A stretch of DNA of 64,000 nucleotides, from contig NZ_CP003915.1 in NCBI RefSeq assembly GCF_000521505.1, forward strand, positions 1,550,001-1,614,000. The letters run 5' to 3'. Source of the DNA: Advenella mimigardefordensis DPN7. Lineage in GTDB: Bacteria; Pseudomonadota; Gammaproteobacteria; Burkholderiales; Burkholderiaceae_B. Numbering within the stretch: position 1 is the stretch's first letter; every line of letters begins with the position of its first letter. Below the pieces are notes generated by a model. It worked only from the letters and a program-made list of their open reading frames with translations. It was not told where the DNA came from and did not search any database. Made by a program: the position numbers and the translations under genes. Of this stretch, positions 36,697-45,507 are shown one piece after another.

Positions 36697-37551
36697 ATGA
36701 TTGAACAAATCATTGTTAACGGTGTCCTGGCCAGCCTGATTTATATCCTTATGGCGCTGGGTTTTACGCTGATTTTCGGCATCATGCGTATTGTAAATTT
36801 CGCCCATGGCGAATTTTATATGATGGGTGCAATGGCAATGCTCATGCTGTTTGGCTTCATGGGTTTGCCATATTTTCTGGCAGTATTGCTGGCGGGTGTG
36901 CTCAGCGGGCTGCTGGGCGTTATCGCCGAAAGGCTGTTGTTTCGCCCATTGGTCGCAGATGAGCTGGCTGGCATGATCATGTCACTGGCAATCGGCATTA
37001 TTCTGCAGTCGGTGATTTTGCTAACTTTCGGACCCGCCGAGCAATCGGTGACGCGTCCCTTTTCGGGTACATGGCGTCTATTTTCCGCCGCCGTACCATG
37101 GGACCGTACCGTGGTAGCCGTATGTGCGCTGGTGATTCTTGGTGTTTTCTATCTGTTTATGAAATATGCCCGGCTTGGTCTGGCTATGCAGGCTGTTGCT
37201 CAGGATCCCGAAACGGCGAGTCTGGTGGGTATTGAGCCCGGTACGGTGTACGCATCTGCTTTCGGACTGGCATGCCTGATGGCCGGGCTGGCCGGCGCGC
37301 TGATGGCACCCATCTATACCGTAGGGCCGTACATGGGCGAACTGCCTATGCTCAAGGCGTTTGTAGTGGTCATTCTTGGTGGCCTGGGTAGCCTGCCCGG
37401 AGCGGTATTGGGCGGGTTGTTGATCGGCATCAGCGAATCGGTTGTCACGACCTTATTCAGTTCGACGCTAGCCCTGATCGTTTCATTCATTCTCGTCCTG
37501 ATTATTGTTGTGTTGCGACCGGCAGGGCTGATGGGAAGGAGCGTTCGATGA
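36697..37551 (+). CDS. Branched-chain-type ABC transporter permease LivH-like
   Basis: The 284-residue inner-membrane permease has about eight hydrophobic helices and LivH landmarks: GFTLIFGIMRIVNFAHGEFYMMGA near the N-terminus, AQDPETASLVGI in the cytoplasmic coupling loop and VVILGGLGSLPGAVLGGLLIG near the C-terminus. I chose ATG 36697 because GGAG lies upstream and the earlier frame (36640) is not membrane-like. Its stop overlaps the LivM-like start by 4 nt. Confidence 0.92.
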   Translation: MIEQIIVNGVLASLIYILMALGFTLIFGIMRIVNFAHGEFYMMGAMAMLMLFGFMGLPYFLAVLLAGVLSGLLGVIAERLLFRPLVADELAGMIMSLAIGIILQSVILLTFGPAEQSVTRPFSGTWRLFSAAVPWDRTVVAVCALVILGVFYLFMKYARLGLAMQAVAQDPETASLVGIEPGTVYASAFGLACLMAGLAGALMAPIYTVGPYMGELPMLKAFVVVILGGLGSLPGAVLGGLLIGISESVVTTLFSSTLALIVSFILVLIIVVLRPAGLMGRSVR

Positions 37552-38465
37552 GAAACCGTTATATCTATCTGATACTGGTCGTCCTGGCTGTCGTGCCTTG
37601 GCTGCTCGACAATCGCTACGTTTTTCACATTGCCACGATGATTACGATCATGATTCCCATGGCGCTGAGTATGAATCTGATGCTTAAAATCGGGCAGCTA
37701 TCGATCGCCCAGCCGGCCTTTATGGGAATTGGCGCTTACAGTAGTGCACTTCTTGTTATGCGCCTGGGGTTGCCACCAGCACTGGCGCTGCTGACCGGCG
37801 CAGCAATCGCAACGATCATCGCGGCGCTGGTCGGGCCGCTGTTTCTGCGTATCAGAGGTGTTTACTTCGTGCTGCTGACCTATGCCTTTGGTCAGATTGT
37901 CAATCTGGTTTTTCAGGAATGGACCTCGTTGTTTGGCGGAAATAATGGGCTCTACGGGATTCCGAAGTTTTCGATATTCGGACTGCGCCTTACCCAAAGC
38001 CCGCATTACTATGCGCTAGGCCTGCTGTTTCTTGTACTGTTTTATGCACTCATGCGCTTCATCGAACGATCGGATATGGGCGCTATTTATGAATCACTGA
38101 ATGAAAATGAAATGCTGAGCCGGGCACTGGGTTCGGATGCGCTGTCCTGGCGGATCGGTACGTTTGCACTGAGTGCTTTTATTGCCGGTATCAGTGGAGG
38201 GATATATGCCTTTTATATCGGATTTCTGTCCCCTGAAACGTTTGGCTTTCTGATGTCGGTCGACCTGATTGTGGTCAACGCAATCGGTGGCGTGGCCTCT
38301 GCACTGGGGCCCGTTGTAGGCGCTATTCTGATACTTCCCCTGCCGGAGTTACTGAGAGATGCGCGCGAGTATCAGCTGTTGATCTATGGCATCTGTCTGG
38401 TCGTATTTCTATTGTTTTTCAGGAAAGGTCTGGTGGTTTTCCTGCAGCGAAAAGGGAGAGCATGA
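37548..38465 (+). CDS. Branched-chain-type ABC transporter permease LivM-like
   Basis: The 305-residue permease pairs with the LivH-like protein. Landmarks are ALSMNLMLKIGQLSIAQPAFMGIGAY, the coupling loop SLNENEMLSRALG and VNAIGGVASALGPVVGA. About eight to ten membrane helices are evident. Overlapping ATGA junctions at both ends (LivH and LivG) show tight translational coupling. Together the two permeases form the channel of the importer. Confidence 0.92.
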   Translation: MRNRYIYLILVVLAVVPWLLDNRYVFHIATMITIMIPMALSMNLMLKIGQLSIAQPAFMGIGAYSSALLVMRLGLPPALALLTGAAIATIIAALVGPLFLRIRGVYFVLLTYAFGQIVNLVFQEWTSLFGGNNGLYGIPKFSIFGLRLTQSPHYYALGLLFLVLFYALMRFIERSDMGAIYESLNENEMLSRALGSDALSWRIGTFALSAFIAGISGGIYAFYIGFLSPETFGFLMSVDLIVVNAIGGVASALGPVVGAILILPLPELLRDAREYQLLIYGICLVVFLLFFRKGLVVFLQRKGRA

Positions 38466-39229
38466 TGACAGATGTGTTATTGAGTTTACGTGAGGTGTCA
38501 CGCCGATTTGGCGGACTGTCTGCGGTGTCTGGTGTTTCTGCAGATATTCTTTCGGGTGAAATATTTGGCATTATCGGACCTAATGGAGCGGGTAAAACCA
38601 CGCTCTTCAATGTTGTAGCAGGCTACTTTGCACCCAGCTCGGGAACGGTCTTTTTCGATGGAGCAAACATTTCAGGAAAATCGAGCGATAAGATTGCAAG
38701 GCTCGGTATCGGACGTACCTTTCAGGCGGTAACGGTCTTTCAGGAGCATACCGCGAAGGAAAATCTGCGACGTGCCGCCATGGTGTCACGCCGTTACAAC
38801 CCACTGGTTTACTTTGGCACCCGCAATGCCGGCGTCGAACCGGATGTACTGGAGCAGATGGCACGGTTTACAGGCCTACAGCATGCGCTGGACAGTCGTG
38901 CAGGCAGTCTGTCTTATGGACAGCAGAAGATGCTGGGTATAGGAATGGCACTCATGGGGCAGCCTCGGCTACTGCTGATGGACGAACCTGCCGCTGGCTT
39001 GCATACTTCAGAAAAAAAGGAAGCGGCACAACTGATCCGTCGGTTGCGTGACGAGCTGGGTATTACGGTTGTACTCGTCGAGCACGATATGCCGCTTGTG
39101 ATGGGCGTTTGCGACCGTATATTGGTGATCAATCGAGGTGTGCCATTGGCATTGGGAGCGCCCGACCAGATCAAGTCTGATCGGGCGGTGATCGATGCCT
39201 ATCTCGGAGAAGAATATGACTTTGCTTGA
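38462..39229 (+). CDS. ABC transporter ATP-binding protein LivG-like
   Basis: The 255-residue ATPase shows Walker A GPNGAGKTT, signature SLSYGQQKMLG and Walker B LLLMDEPAAG, followed by the LivG-type C-terminal tail VIDAYLGEEYDFA. It powers import with the LivF-like protein. ATG 38462 overlaps the LivM stop; the adjacent ATG at 38465 is an alternative. Its 3' end overlaps the LivF-like gene by 14 nt. Confidence 0.93.
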   Translation: MMTDVLLSLREVSRRFGGLSAVSGVSADILSGEIFGIIGPNGAGKTTLFNVVAGYFAPSSGTVFFDGANISGKSSDKIARLGIGRTFQAVTVFQEHTAKENLRRAAMVSRRYNPLVYFGTRNAGVEPDVLEQMARFTGLQHALDSRAGSLSYGQQKMLGIGMALMGQPRLLLMDEPAAGLHTSEKKEAAQLIRRLRDELGITVVLVEHDMPLVMGVCDRILVINRGVPLALGAPDQIKSDRAVIDAYLGEEYDFA

Positions 39230-39926
39230 AGTAAGAAATTTGTCCGTTTCCTATGGTGGTGTCGCCGCGTTGAGTGGTGTGTCCGTTTCCGTCCCCGAGA
39301 AAGGGGTGGTGGCCGTGGTTGGCGCTAATGGCGCGGGCAAATCAACGCTGCTCAAATCCATTGCGGGTGTGGTACATACCCGCAATGGTCAGATAGTGCT
39401 GGAGGGCAGCGACATTGTATCGTTGAAGCCGCACGAGAGGTTGGACAGGGGGTTGGCGCTATGTCCGGAAGGGCGCAGACTATTTCCTGAAATGACTGTC
39501 TTTGACAATATCAAAATTGGCGCATATCGCAATCATAATAGCGGGCAATTTCGCCAACGACTGGACATGTTATACGATATTTTTCCACGTATTGCTGAAC
39601 GACGGCATCAGGTGGCCAGCAGTCTCTCAGGCGGAGAGCAGCAGATGGTGGCCATTGCCAGGGCGCTGATCAGCCAGCCTCGGATTTTGATGCTGGACGA
39701 ACCTACGTTGGGTCTGGCCCCGAAAATGATTCTTGAGGTGGCCAGACTAGTCCAGACGGTCAGCGCAGAGGGAATTGCAGTGGTGATGGTGGAGCAAAAT
39801 GCGAAACTGGCTCTCAGGATTTCAAATTATGGTTATGTTCTGGAGACAGGTGAGCTTCGGCTTGAAGGTGCCAGCGCTGAATTGATGAAAAGCGACCACG
39901 TCGTACGGGCGTATCTGGGTGGATAG
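39216..39926 (+). CDS. ABC transporter ATP-binding protein LivF-like
   Basis: The 236-residue ATPase shows Walker A GANGAGKST, signature SLSGGEQQM and Walker B ILMLDEPTLGLAPKM, the LivF pattern. I chose ATG 39216 because it gives the usual start (MTLLEVRNLS) and follows a CGGAGAAG ribosome-binding site within the end of livG. It is the last gene of the Liv set; the next gene is convergent. Confidence 0.93.
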   Translation: MTLLEVRNLSVSYGGVAALSGVSVSVPEKGVVAVVGANGAGKSTLLKSIAGVVHTRNGQIVLEGSDIVSLKPHERLDRGLALCPEGRRLFPEMTVFDNIKIGAYRNHNSGQFRQRLDMLYDIFPRIAERRHQVASSLSGGEQQMVAIARALISQPRILMLDEPTLGLAPKMILEVARLVQTVSAEGIAVVMVEQNAKLALRISNYGYVLETGELRLEGASAELMKSDHVVRAYLGG

Positions 39927-39939
39927 GTTGGTTGGCAGG

Positions 39940-40908
39940 TCAGTTGACTGCCAAACCTGCGTCCCTGGATAGAGTGCGCCACAGCACGATCTGTTCGCGA
40001 ACAAATTGTCCGAAGTGTTGTGGATCCGAGGCGGTTGCGATCACCCCCAACCGGGAAAAATACGCTTTCGTTGTGTTGCTATTGACTGCTGCAGCCAGGA
40101 CTGCACTCAGTTTTTCAGTGACATCGGCGGGCAGTCCGGCCGGTCCGAACAGACCACTCCACGATTCGTAACGGTACCCGGGCACCCCCAATTCGGATAG
40201 GGGAGCGACTTTTGGCATGGCGTCCAGACGCTGAGGCGACGTCAATCCCAGAATACGTACTTGTCCGGATGCCACAAACGGCTGGATGACTAAAGGATCG
40301 ACCATCATGAAATCCAGCCGGCCCGCGACCAGATCGGTAGTGGCTTGTGGCATGCCAGGATAATTTACTGCCTGTGCCTGTATGCCAGTCTGCGACTTGA
40401 GAAGTTGTGCTGCGACCAGACTGCCTGAGTTGCCGGTTCCGTAATTCAGTTGTCCTGGATGCGCCCGGGCATAACTGACCAGTTCGCCGAGTGAGTTAAC
40501 TGGCCGATCAGCATTGACGACAAGCAGCAGGGGGTTAGTCGTGATCTGGCCGATAGGGCTGAAGTCGCCGATCGGGTCATATCCCAGATTTCTGATGAGG
40601 TAGACGTTAGCCGCATGCGACGAATTGGTTCCCAGAAACAGGGTATGGCCATCCGCGGCCGCGTGAATGACGGCACGGGCGGCAATGACGCCCTGAGCAC
40701 CGGGTTTGGATTCAACGACAACGGGCTGCCCGAGTGCGCTGCTGAGTTTTTCTCCGAGATGGCGGGCCAGCATGTCCGAGGTACTGCCTGGCGGAAATGA
40801 AATCACTAATCGTATCGGGCGCGACGGAAAGGAAGAGGGTGCAGCCCAGCTACGTGCCAGTGGCATTCCTGCCGCTGCCAGAAGCAGCGTTCTGCGTTGA
40901 ATGGCCAT
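39940..40908 (-). CDS. Bug/TctC family solute-binding protein 2
   Basis: The 322-residue Bug protein has a twin-arginine-like leader (MAIQRRTLLLAAAGMPLA, cleaved near SWAAP). The binding-site loop is RLVISFPPGSTSDMLARHLG, with LNYGTGNSGSLVAAQLL and VAGRLDFMMVDP downstream. It is a paralogue of the gene at 40979 on the same strand, 70 nt upstream in transcription order, and probably shares its promoter at element C. It is convergent with the Liv genes. No TctAB genes accompany it. Confidence 0.92.
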   Translation of the reverse strand: MAIQRRTLLLAAAGMPLARSWAAPSSFPSRPIRLVISFPPGSTSDMLARHLGEKLSSALGQPVVVESKPGAQGVIAARAVIHAAADGHTLFLGTNSSHAANVYLIRNLGYDPIGDFSPIGQITTNPLLLVVNADRPVNSLGELVSYARAHPGQLNYGTGNSGSLVAAQLLKSQTGIQAQAVNYPGMPQATTDLVAGRLDFMMVDPLVIQPFVASGQVRILGLTSPQRLDAMPKVAPLSELGVPGYRYESWSGLFGPAGLPADVTEKLSAVLAAAVNSNTTKAYFSRLGVIATASDPQHFGQFVREQIVLWRTLSRDAGLAVN

Positions 40909-40978
40909 GTCATGTCTCCTTATAAGAGGTGTTGGGTGTCAGGTGGCAGCAGCGCGCCCTGACAGGATGACGATAAAT

Positions 40979-41947
40979 TTATTGAGCCACCAGCCCGGCA
41001 GCACTGGTCAGATGGCCCCAGACCTGAATCTGATCTTTTACGAAGTCGCCGAACGTGGCTGGTGGCAGGTCGGCAGCAATCATGCCTATACTGTTCAGGT
41101 ATTGTTGCGCCTCCTGACTGGCCAATGCATCCGAAAAGGCGGCGTACAGTTTTTGCGTAATATCGGCAGGTAATTGGGCCGGGCCGAACAGTCCGATCCA
41201 GGACGCATATTCGTAGTCTGGTAGGCCAAGATCGGCGATCGGGGCGAGTTCGGGGAACAAGGGTAACTTTTTGCGTGAGGTCAGCCCCAGCATTCGGACC
41301 TGTCCTGATTCAACAAACTGCTTGATGATCATTGGATCGGTCACCATGAAATCCAGTCGCCCGGCAAGAAAGTCATTGACTGCTACCGCATTCCCTGCGT
41401 AATTGACCGCCTGGGCGTCGAAGCCGGCCTGTGTGGTAAGCAGATGCGTGGCGACCAGGCTGCCGGTGTTTCCGGCGCCATAGTTCATCTGGCCGGAATG
41501 CGTCTTGCCGTGTTCAATGAAAGCCTTGAGTGAATCAATATTGCTGTCTGCTCTTACGCACAAAACCAGAGGATTGGTCGTGAATCTCATAATGGGCGTG
41601 AAATCTTTGACCGGATCATATCCGGGCTTGCTGAACAGATAAATACTGGCGGCGTGGGTGGAATTGGTACCCAACAACAGCGTATACCCGTCATTGGCTG
41701 CTTTAGTCAACGCCCGGGAGGCGACAACGCCCTGAGCACCAGGGCGGTTTTCCACCACAATCGGCTGGCCCAGCTGACGGCTGACAGACTCACCCAGTCG
41801 TCGTGCAATCATATCTGAACTGCCAGGTGCAAAGGGCGCGATTATCCGAATTGGCTGGTCGGGAAATGCTTTCTGCCCCCACGCCTGATGTGCGACAACA
41901 GCTAGCGTGGGTGCTGTCACAAGGAATTGTCTGCGCGACAGGCTCAT
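40979..41947 (-). CDS. Bug/TctC family solute-binding protein 3
   Basis: The 322-residue Bug protein has a perfect Tat motif (SRRQFLV at residues 4-10) and a cleavage region AHQAWG. The core shows IRIIAPFAPGSSDMIARRLG, MNYGAGNTGSLVATHLL and LAGRLDFMVTDPMII. It is a paralogue of the downstream gene at 39940. Element copy C, reading on this strand, lies about 130 nt upstream of its ATG, so this pair probably belongs to the island regulon. Ligand unknown, probably the same carboxylate as the catabolic enzymes. Confidence 0.92.
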   Translation of the reverse strand: MSLSRRQFLVTAPTLAVVAHQAWGQKAFPDQPIRIIAPFAPGSSDMIARRLGESVSRQLGQPIVVENRPGAQGVVASRALTKAANDGYTLLLGTNSTHAASIYLFSKPGYDPVKDFTPIMRFTTNPLVLCVRADSNIDSLKAFIEHGKTHSGQMNYGAGNTGSLVATHLLTTQAGFDAQAVNYAGNAVAVNDFLAGRLDFMVTDPMIIKQFVESGQVRMLGLTSRKKLPLFPELAPIADLGLPDYEYASWIGLFGPAQLPADITQKLYAAFSDALASQEAQQYLNSIGMIAADLPPATFGDFVKDQIQVWGHLTSAAGLVAQ

Positions 41948-42049
41948 ATTTTTGTCTCCATGAGGTGTGCCGGGTTGCCTGCGTAAGTGCAGATCTTTTC
42001 TCGCCGCTTTGGTATGGCGATGTTCTCCCGATCCTGTTTTGTTTGATCA

Positions 42050-42102
42050 GATATTGCAGTCAGAATGATGGCATGTCCATGGCGATTTCCGGGATACGGT
42101 GT
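42050..42102 (-). promoter_or_regulatory. 28-bp island element, copy C (minus strand), plus weak -10
   Basis: Read on the minus strand the element runs 42102-42075 and ends CGCCATGGAC, matching copy B at 22 of 28 positions. GG precedes it. The hexamer at the conserved 20-nt offset (42055-42050) is AATATC, a poor -10. It faces the Bug pair ending at 39940. Confidence 0.65.
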
Positions 42103-42152
42103 CCTGGTTTTCGAATTGACTTGTCTGAGCAGCTTGTGTTTCGGGAATCGGG

Positions 42153-42205
42153 ATACGGTCAACTGAAATTTGACATAGACGGCGCGGTAATGAATTTCTT
42201 AAACT
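42153..42205 (+). promoter_or_regulatory. 28-bp island element, copy E (degenerate), plus -10 TAAACT
   Basis: The element spans 42153-42180 (starts ATACGGTCA, ends CATAGAC) and matches copy D at 18 of 28 positions. TAAACT starts at 42200, again 20 nt after the element end. GG precedes it. It faces the aldehyde dehydrogenase at 42249 with a leader of about 40 nt. Confidence 0.5.
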
Positions 42206-42248
42206 CAGGACAACAGATAACAAGTCAACATCAGGAGGAAGACATAGC

Positions 42249-43709
42249 ATGTTGAAGGAACAACAGAACAGGGTGGCAGGCACGATCGATACTGCTCTTT
42301 TCATCAATAATGTTGCCCAGGCCGGTGAGGGTGAGTCTATCCGGGTAGTCAATCCGGCTACAGAGGAGCTGGTTGCTGATTTTGCAGGTGCTTCTATAGA
42401 CCAGGTGGATGCCGCTGTCGTCAGTGCTGTCAATGCCTTTGAGCAGGAACGCTGGAAGGATCCACAGTTTCGCAAGGACGTTCTGTTGCGTTTGGCTGAT
42501 TTGATCGAAGAGAACCGGGATATGCTTATGGATACGCTTATCCAGGAGATCGGTACGCCAATCAATCTGACCGCCAATCATATCGACACGCCAGTGGCTT
42601 TTTTGCGCTGGTTCGCGCAACAGGCTGTGATTGACCGTACCCGACATCTTGGGTTCAACTCCAGCCGTACGGCAGTCAGTACCGTCGTCTATCGGCCCGT
42701 TGGCGTGGTGGCCGCCATTACGGCGTTCAACTATCCGCTACTGATTGGGCTGACCAAAATTGGTGCCGCGCTGGCAGCCGGCTGCACTGCGGTGTTGCTG
42801 TCCTCGCCGCAAGCGCCGCTCGCTGTTTTGCAATTGGGAAAATTGATTCGTCTTGCGGGATTTCCGGCAGGTGTTATCAATATTCTGGCAGGCGGCGCTC
42901 AGGTGGGAGAAAGACTCACTGAACATCCTGGTGTGGCTAAGGTCAGCTTTACCGGATCGGTCAATGTCGGGCGCAGGGTAATGCAGCAGGCGGCATCCGG
43001 TTTGCGCAGCGTAGTGCTGGAGCTGGGTGGCAAGTCGGCGGCCATTTTACTGCCGGGGGTAGACTTTAATAAGTACGCCTATTCTCTGCACGCACGATAT
43101 GCCCGAAATGCAGGACAAGGCTGCGGCTCACCCACGCGGATTCTGGTGGAAGCATCCCGGTATCAGGAATTTGCAGAGATCAGTCGACAAGTTTATGGTC
43201 GGCTCAAAGTAGGCGATCCACGCAAGGCGGACACGCTGCTGGGACCAGTAATCAATGCGGCGCAGCGGAATCGGATTGAAGATGGAGTAAAAACGGCGGT
43301 ACAAAATGGAGCGGAAGTGCTGGCAGGCGGCGGTCGCCCTGATATCGAAAAGGGCTGGTATGTTAACCCGGTGCTGGTGGGGAGCCTGGACAACAAGGCG
43401 GCCTTGGCCAGAGAGGAAATATTCGGACCTGTATCTGTTGTGCTTACCTATAAGGATGTGGATGAAGCGATTGCCATAGCCAATGATTCGCCTTTGGGTT
43501 TGAAAGCCTATGTGTTCGGAGCAACGCAGGAGTGTTTGCAGATTGTTCCAAAATTGCATGTAGGCACCGTACAAATCAATGGGGGCAGCCCGCTACGGCC
43601 CGATGCGCCCATGACCGGCTACAAGCATAGCGGGGTGGGTTCGGAATGGGGCGAAGATGGCTTGCGCGAATTCCTGCGGCCGCAGCACATTGATTGCCCA
43701 TTGGCCTAA
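42249..43709 (+). CDS. Aldehyde dehydrogenase family protein 1
   Basis: The 486-residue ALDH has Glu258 in VVLELGG and nucleophile Cys292 in GQGCGSPTR; FTGSVNVGRR is the cofactor loop. The usual cofactor-binding Lys in the LKPS motif is absent: the segment reads AVLLSSPQAPL. AGGAGGA precedes the ATG. It should oxidise an aldehyde to the acid with NAD(P), using the product of one of the zinc alcohol dehydrogenases. It stands alone between divergent element copies C and E and the element-D operon. Confidence 0.9.
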   Translation: MLKEQQNRVAGTIDTALFINNVAQAGEGESIRVVNPATEELVADFAGASIDQVDAAVVSAVNAFEQERWKDPQFRKDVLLRLADLIEENRDMLMDTLIQEIGTPINLTANHIDTPVAFLRWFAQQAVIDRTRHLGFNSSRTAVSTVVYRPVGVVAAITAFNYPLLIGLTKIGAALAAGCTAVLLSSPQAPLAVLQLGKLIRLAGFPAGVINILAGGAQVGERLTEHPGVAKVSFTGSVNVGRRVMQQAASGLRSVVLELGGKSAAILLPGVDFNKYAYSLHARYARNAGQGCGSPTRILVEASRYQEFAEISRQVYGRLKVGDPRKADTLLGPVINAAQRNRIEDGVKTAVQNGAEVLAGGGRPDIEKGWYVNPVLVGSLDNKAALAREEIFGPVSVVLTYKDVDEAIAIANDSPLGLKAYVFGATQECLQIVPKLHVGTVQINGGSPLRPDAPMTGYKHSGVGSEWGEDGLREFLRPQHIDCPLA

Positions 43710-43784
43710 GGGACGGTTGAACGAGCCAAATGGCTGGTCGGGTCGCGGTCTTGACGGTCCTGCCGATACTGTCCATTTTTTGTG

Positions 43785-43837
43785 GATACGGTCACTACAA
43801 AACACGCATGGACACCAGCCTGTGAACGTTCCTAGAA
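43785..43837 (+). promoter_or_regulatory. 28-bp island element, copy D, plus -10 TAGAAT
   Basis: The element spans 43785-43812 (starts ATACGGTCA, ends CATGGAC). TAGAAT begins at 43832, exactly 20 nt after the element end. GG precedes it. It matches copy B at 17 of 28 positions, concentrated at both ends. It would drive the operon from 43937 to 49296 with a leader of about 95 nt. Confidence 0.65.
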
Positions 43838-43936
43838 TGAAACAGTCGGCTGAATACCGGCGAGATGGCCGATTCAACCCGTGGTCGCTGCTGCCCATAG
43901 TGGCCGATATCAGATGGCAGCGTCGTTATTTCAGAC

Positions 43937-45406
43937 ATGAGACAACAAGCTATGACGAGTGTATTAACGCACGAAAACCCCAAATCCTCTGCAATAGCAG
44001 AAAATGATCAAGCTGATTTTTCTTCAGTTCTGGCTGATTTCATTTGTAATCTTGATCCGCAAAGCCTGCCTTTGCCAGTCAGGCAGGCAGCCCAGGCAAA
44101 TATCCAGGACACACTGACCTGTGCGGTTGCCGGCTCCAGTGCCCAGGGCGTGGCTCAAGTGCGCGAATTAGTGAGCGAGTGGGGTGGGGCGCCGCAGGCA
44201 TCGGTCCTGGTGTTTGGCGATCGGATTCCGGCACACCATGCGGCATGGATCAACGGCATGATGGCTCATGCAAGAGATTATGACGATACGCATGATGCAG
44301 CGGTCCTGCATGCCGGGGTATCTGTGGTGCCAGCCGCACTGGCCGCTGCGCAATTGCGTGGCGGAGTCAGTGGGGCGCAACTCATTGCTGGTGTTGCTGT
44401 CGGACTTGAGACCATCTGCCGCCTGGGTACGGCGACAACGGTTGGCATTGTTGAGAGCGGCTTCATGTATACCCCGTTATTCGGTCATTTTGCTGCGACG
44501 GCGGCAGCAGCCAAGATTCTGGGACTGAACCGAAACCAGATTATTAATGCGCTGGGCATCAGTTATTCCCAAGTGGCGGGCAATCACCAAGTGACCAGAG
44601 ATGCGGCCTTGACCAAGCGCATGCAGCCGGGCTTTGCGGCAATGGCTGGTATCGTTTCAGTTCAATTGGCGCAAAAAGGTATTCGGGGTGTGCAGGCAAC
44701 CTTCGAAGGCATTGACGGCTTTTTCCGTGTTTATCTGCAGAATCGCTATGATCCTGACCTGCTTCGTAACAGTCTGGGTGAGCGCTATATATTCACCGAT
44801 CTGAGCTATAAGCCCTATCCATGCTGCCGCTTCAATCATTGCGGTATCGAAGCCGCGCTCGAACTGCGTGAACAATTGGGCGAACGCGTTGCAGATATTG
44901 TTCGTATCCGGGCCGGCCTGAATCGCCAGGCTTACCAGGCTGTATGTACGCCAATTGACGTACGCCGATCGCCGCAGACCGTCGTACAGGCGCAGTTCAG
45001 TATTCCCTACACCGTCGCTACCGCGCTGGTTGATGGATATGTGGGGTTAGCGCATTTCGGCTCCGATCTGCATAGCAGACAGGACATTATTGACCTGGCC
45101 CAAAAAGTGGAACCGTATGTCGATGATGAAATCGAGCGTTCTCACGGGCGCAACGTTTCGCCTGTTGATCTGGAAATTGAATTTGCCGATGGCAGTACGT
45201 TGCGTCGACGAATCGACACTCCTCTGGGGCATCCGGACCGGCCCATGTCGGCGGGAGCTGTTGCAACCAAGGCGAACGACTGTTTCAAATCGTCGGCGTG
45301 TTCGCTTGCAGTCCATGCGCCTCAGGCATTGAGCGAAATGGTTGGTAGTCTGGATTCTGTCGCTGATATTGAGGATTTGTTGCGTATTGTGATGCAGACA
45401 AGCTGA
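43937..45406 (+). CDS. MmgE/PrpD family protein 2
   Basis: The 489-residue cytoplasmic MmgE/PrpD protein shows ARDYDDTHDAAVLHAGVSVVPAA, LGISYSQVAGNHQ and YKPYPCCRFNHCGIEAAL. There is no signal, in contrast to the copy at 20957, and the two are clearly diverged. Members dehydrate 2-methylcitrate, decarboxylate cis-aconitate or act on iminodisuccinate; residues alone do not tell which. ATG 43937 lacks a strong ribosome-binding site, and ATG 43952 is possible. It is the first gene after element D, followed by a Bug protein, an ALDH and an alcohol dehydrogenase. Confidence 0.87.
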   Translation: MRQQAMTSVLTHENPKSSAIAENDQADFSSVLADFICNLDPQSLPLPVRQAAQANIQDTLTCAVAGSSAQGVAQVRELVSEWGGAPQASVLVFGDRIPAHHAAWINGMMAHARDYDDTHDAAVLHAGVSVVPAALAAAQLRGGVSGAQLIAGVAVGLETICRLGTATTVGIVESGFMYTPLFGHFAATAAAAKILGLNRNQIINALGISYSQVAGNHQVTRDAALTKRMQPGFAAMAGIVSVQLAQKGIRGVQATFEGIDGFFRVYLQNRYDPDLLRNSLGERYIFTDLSYKPYPCCRFNHCGIEAALELREQLGERVADIVRIRAGLNRQAYQAVCTPIDVRRSPQTVVQAQFSIPYTVATALVDGYVGLAHFGSDLHSRQDIIDLAQKVEPYVDDEIERSHGRNVSPVDLEIEFADGSTLRRRIDTPLGHPDRPMSAGAVATKANDCFKSSACSLAVHAPQALSEMVGSLDSVADIEDLLRIVMQTS

Positions 45407-45507
45407 GTATAGTGATGGAAAATGGCCGATTTAATCAGTGCGGTCATCATAGATATAAAGAACGCAGTTCGGATAAAGAAAGAAGAATATATAAAGGAGA
45501 CAAAGAC

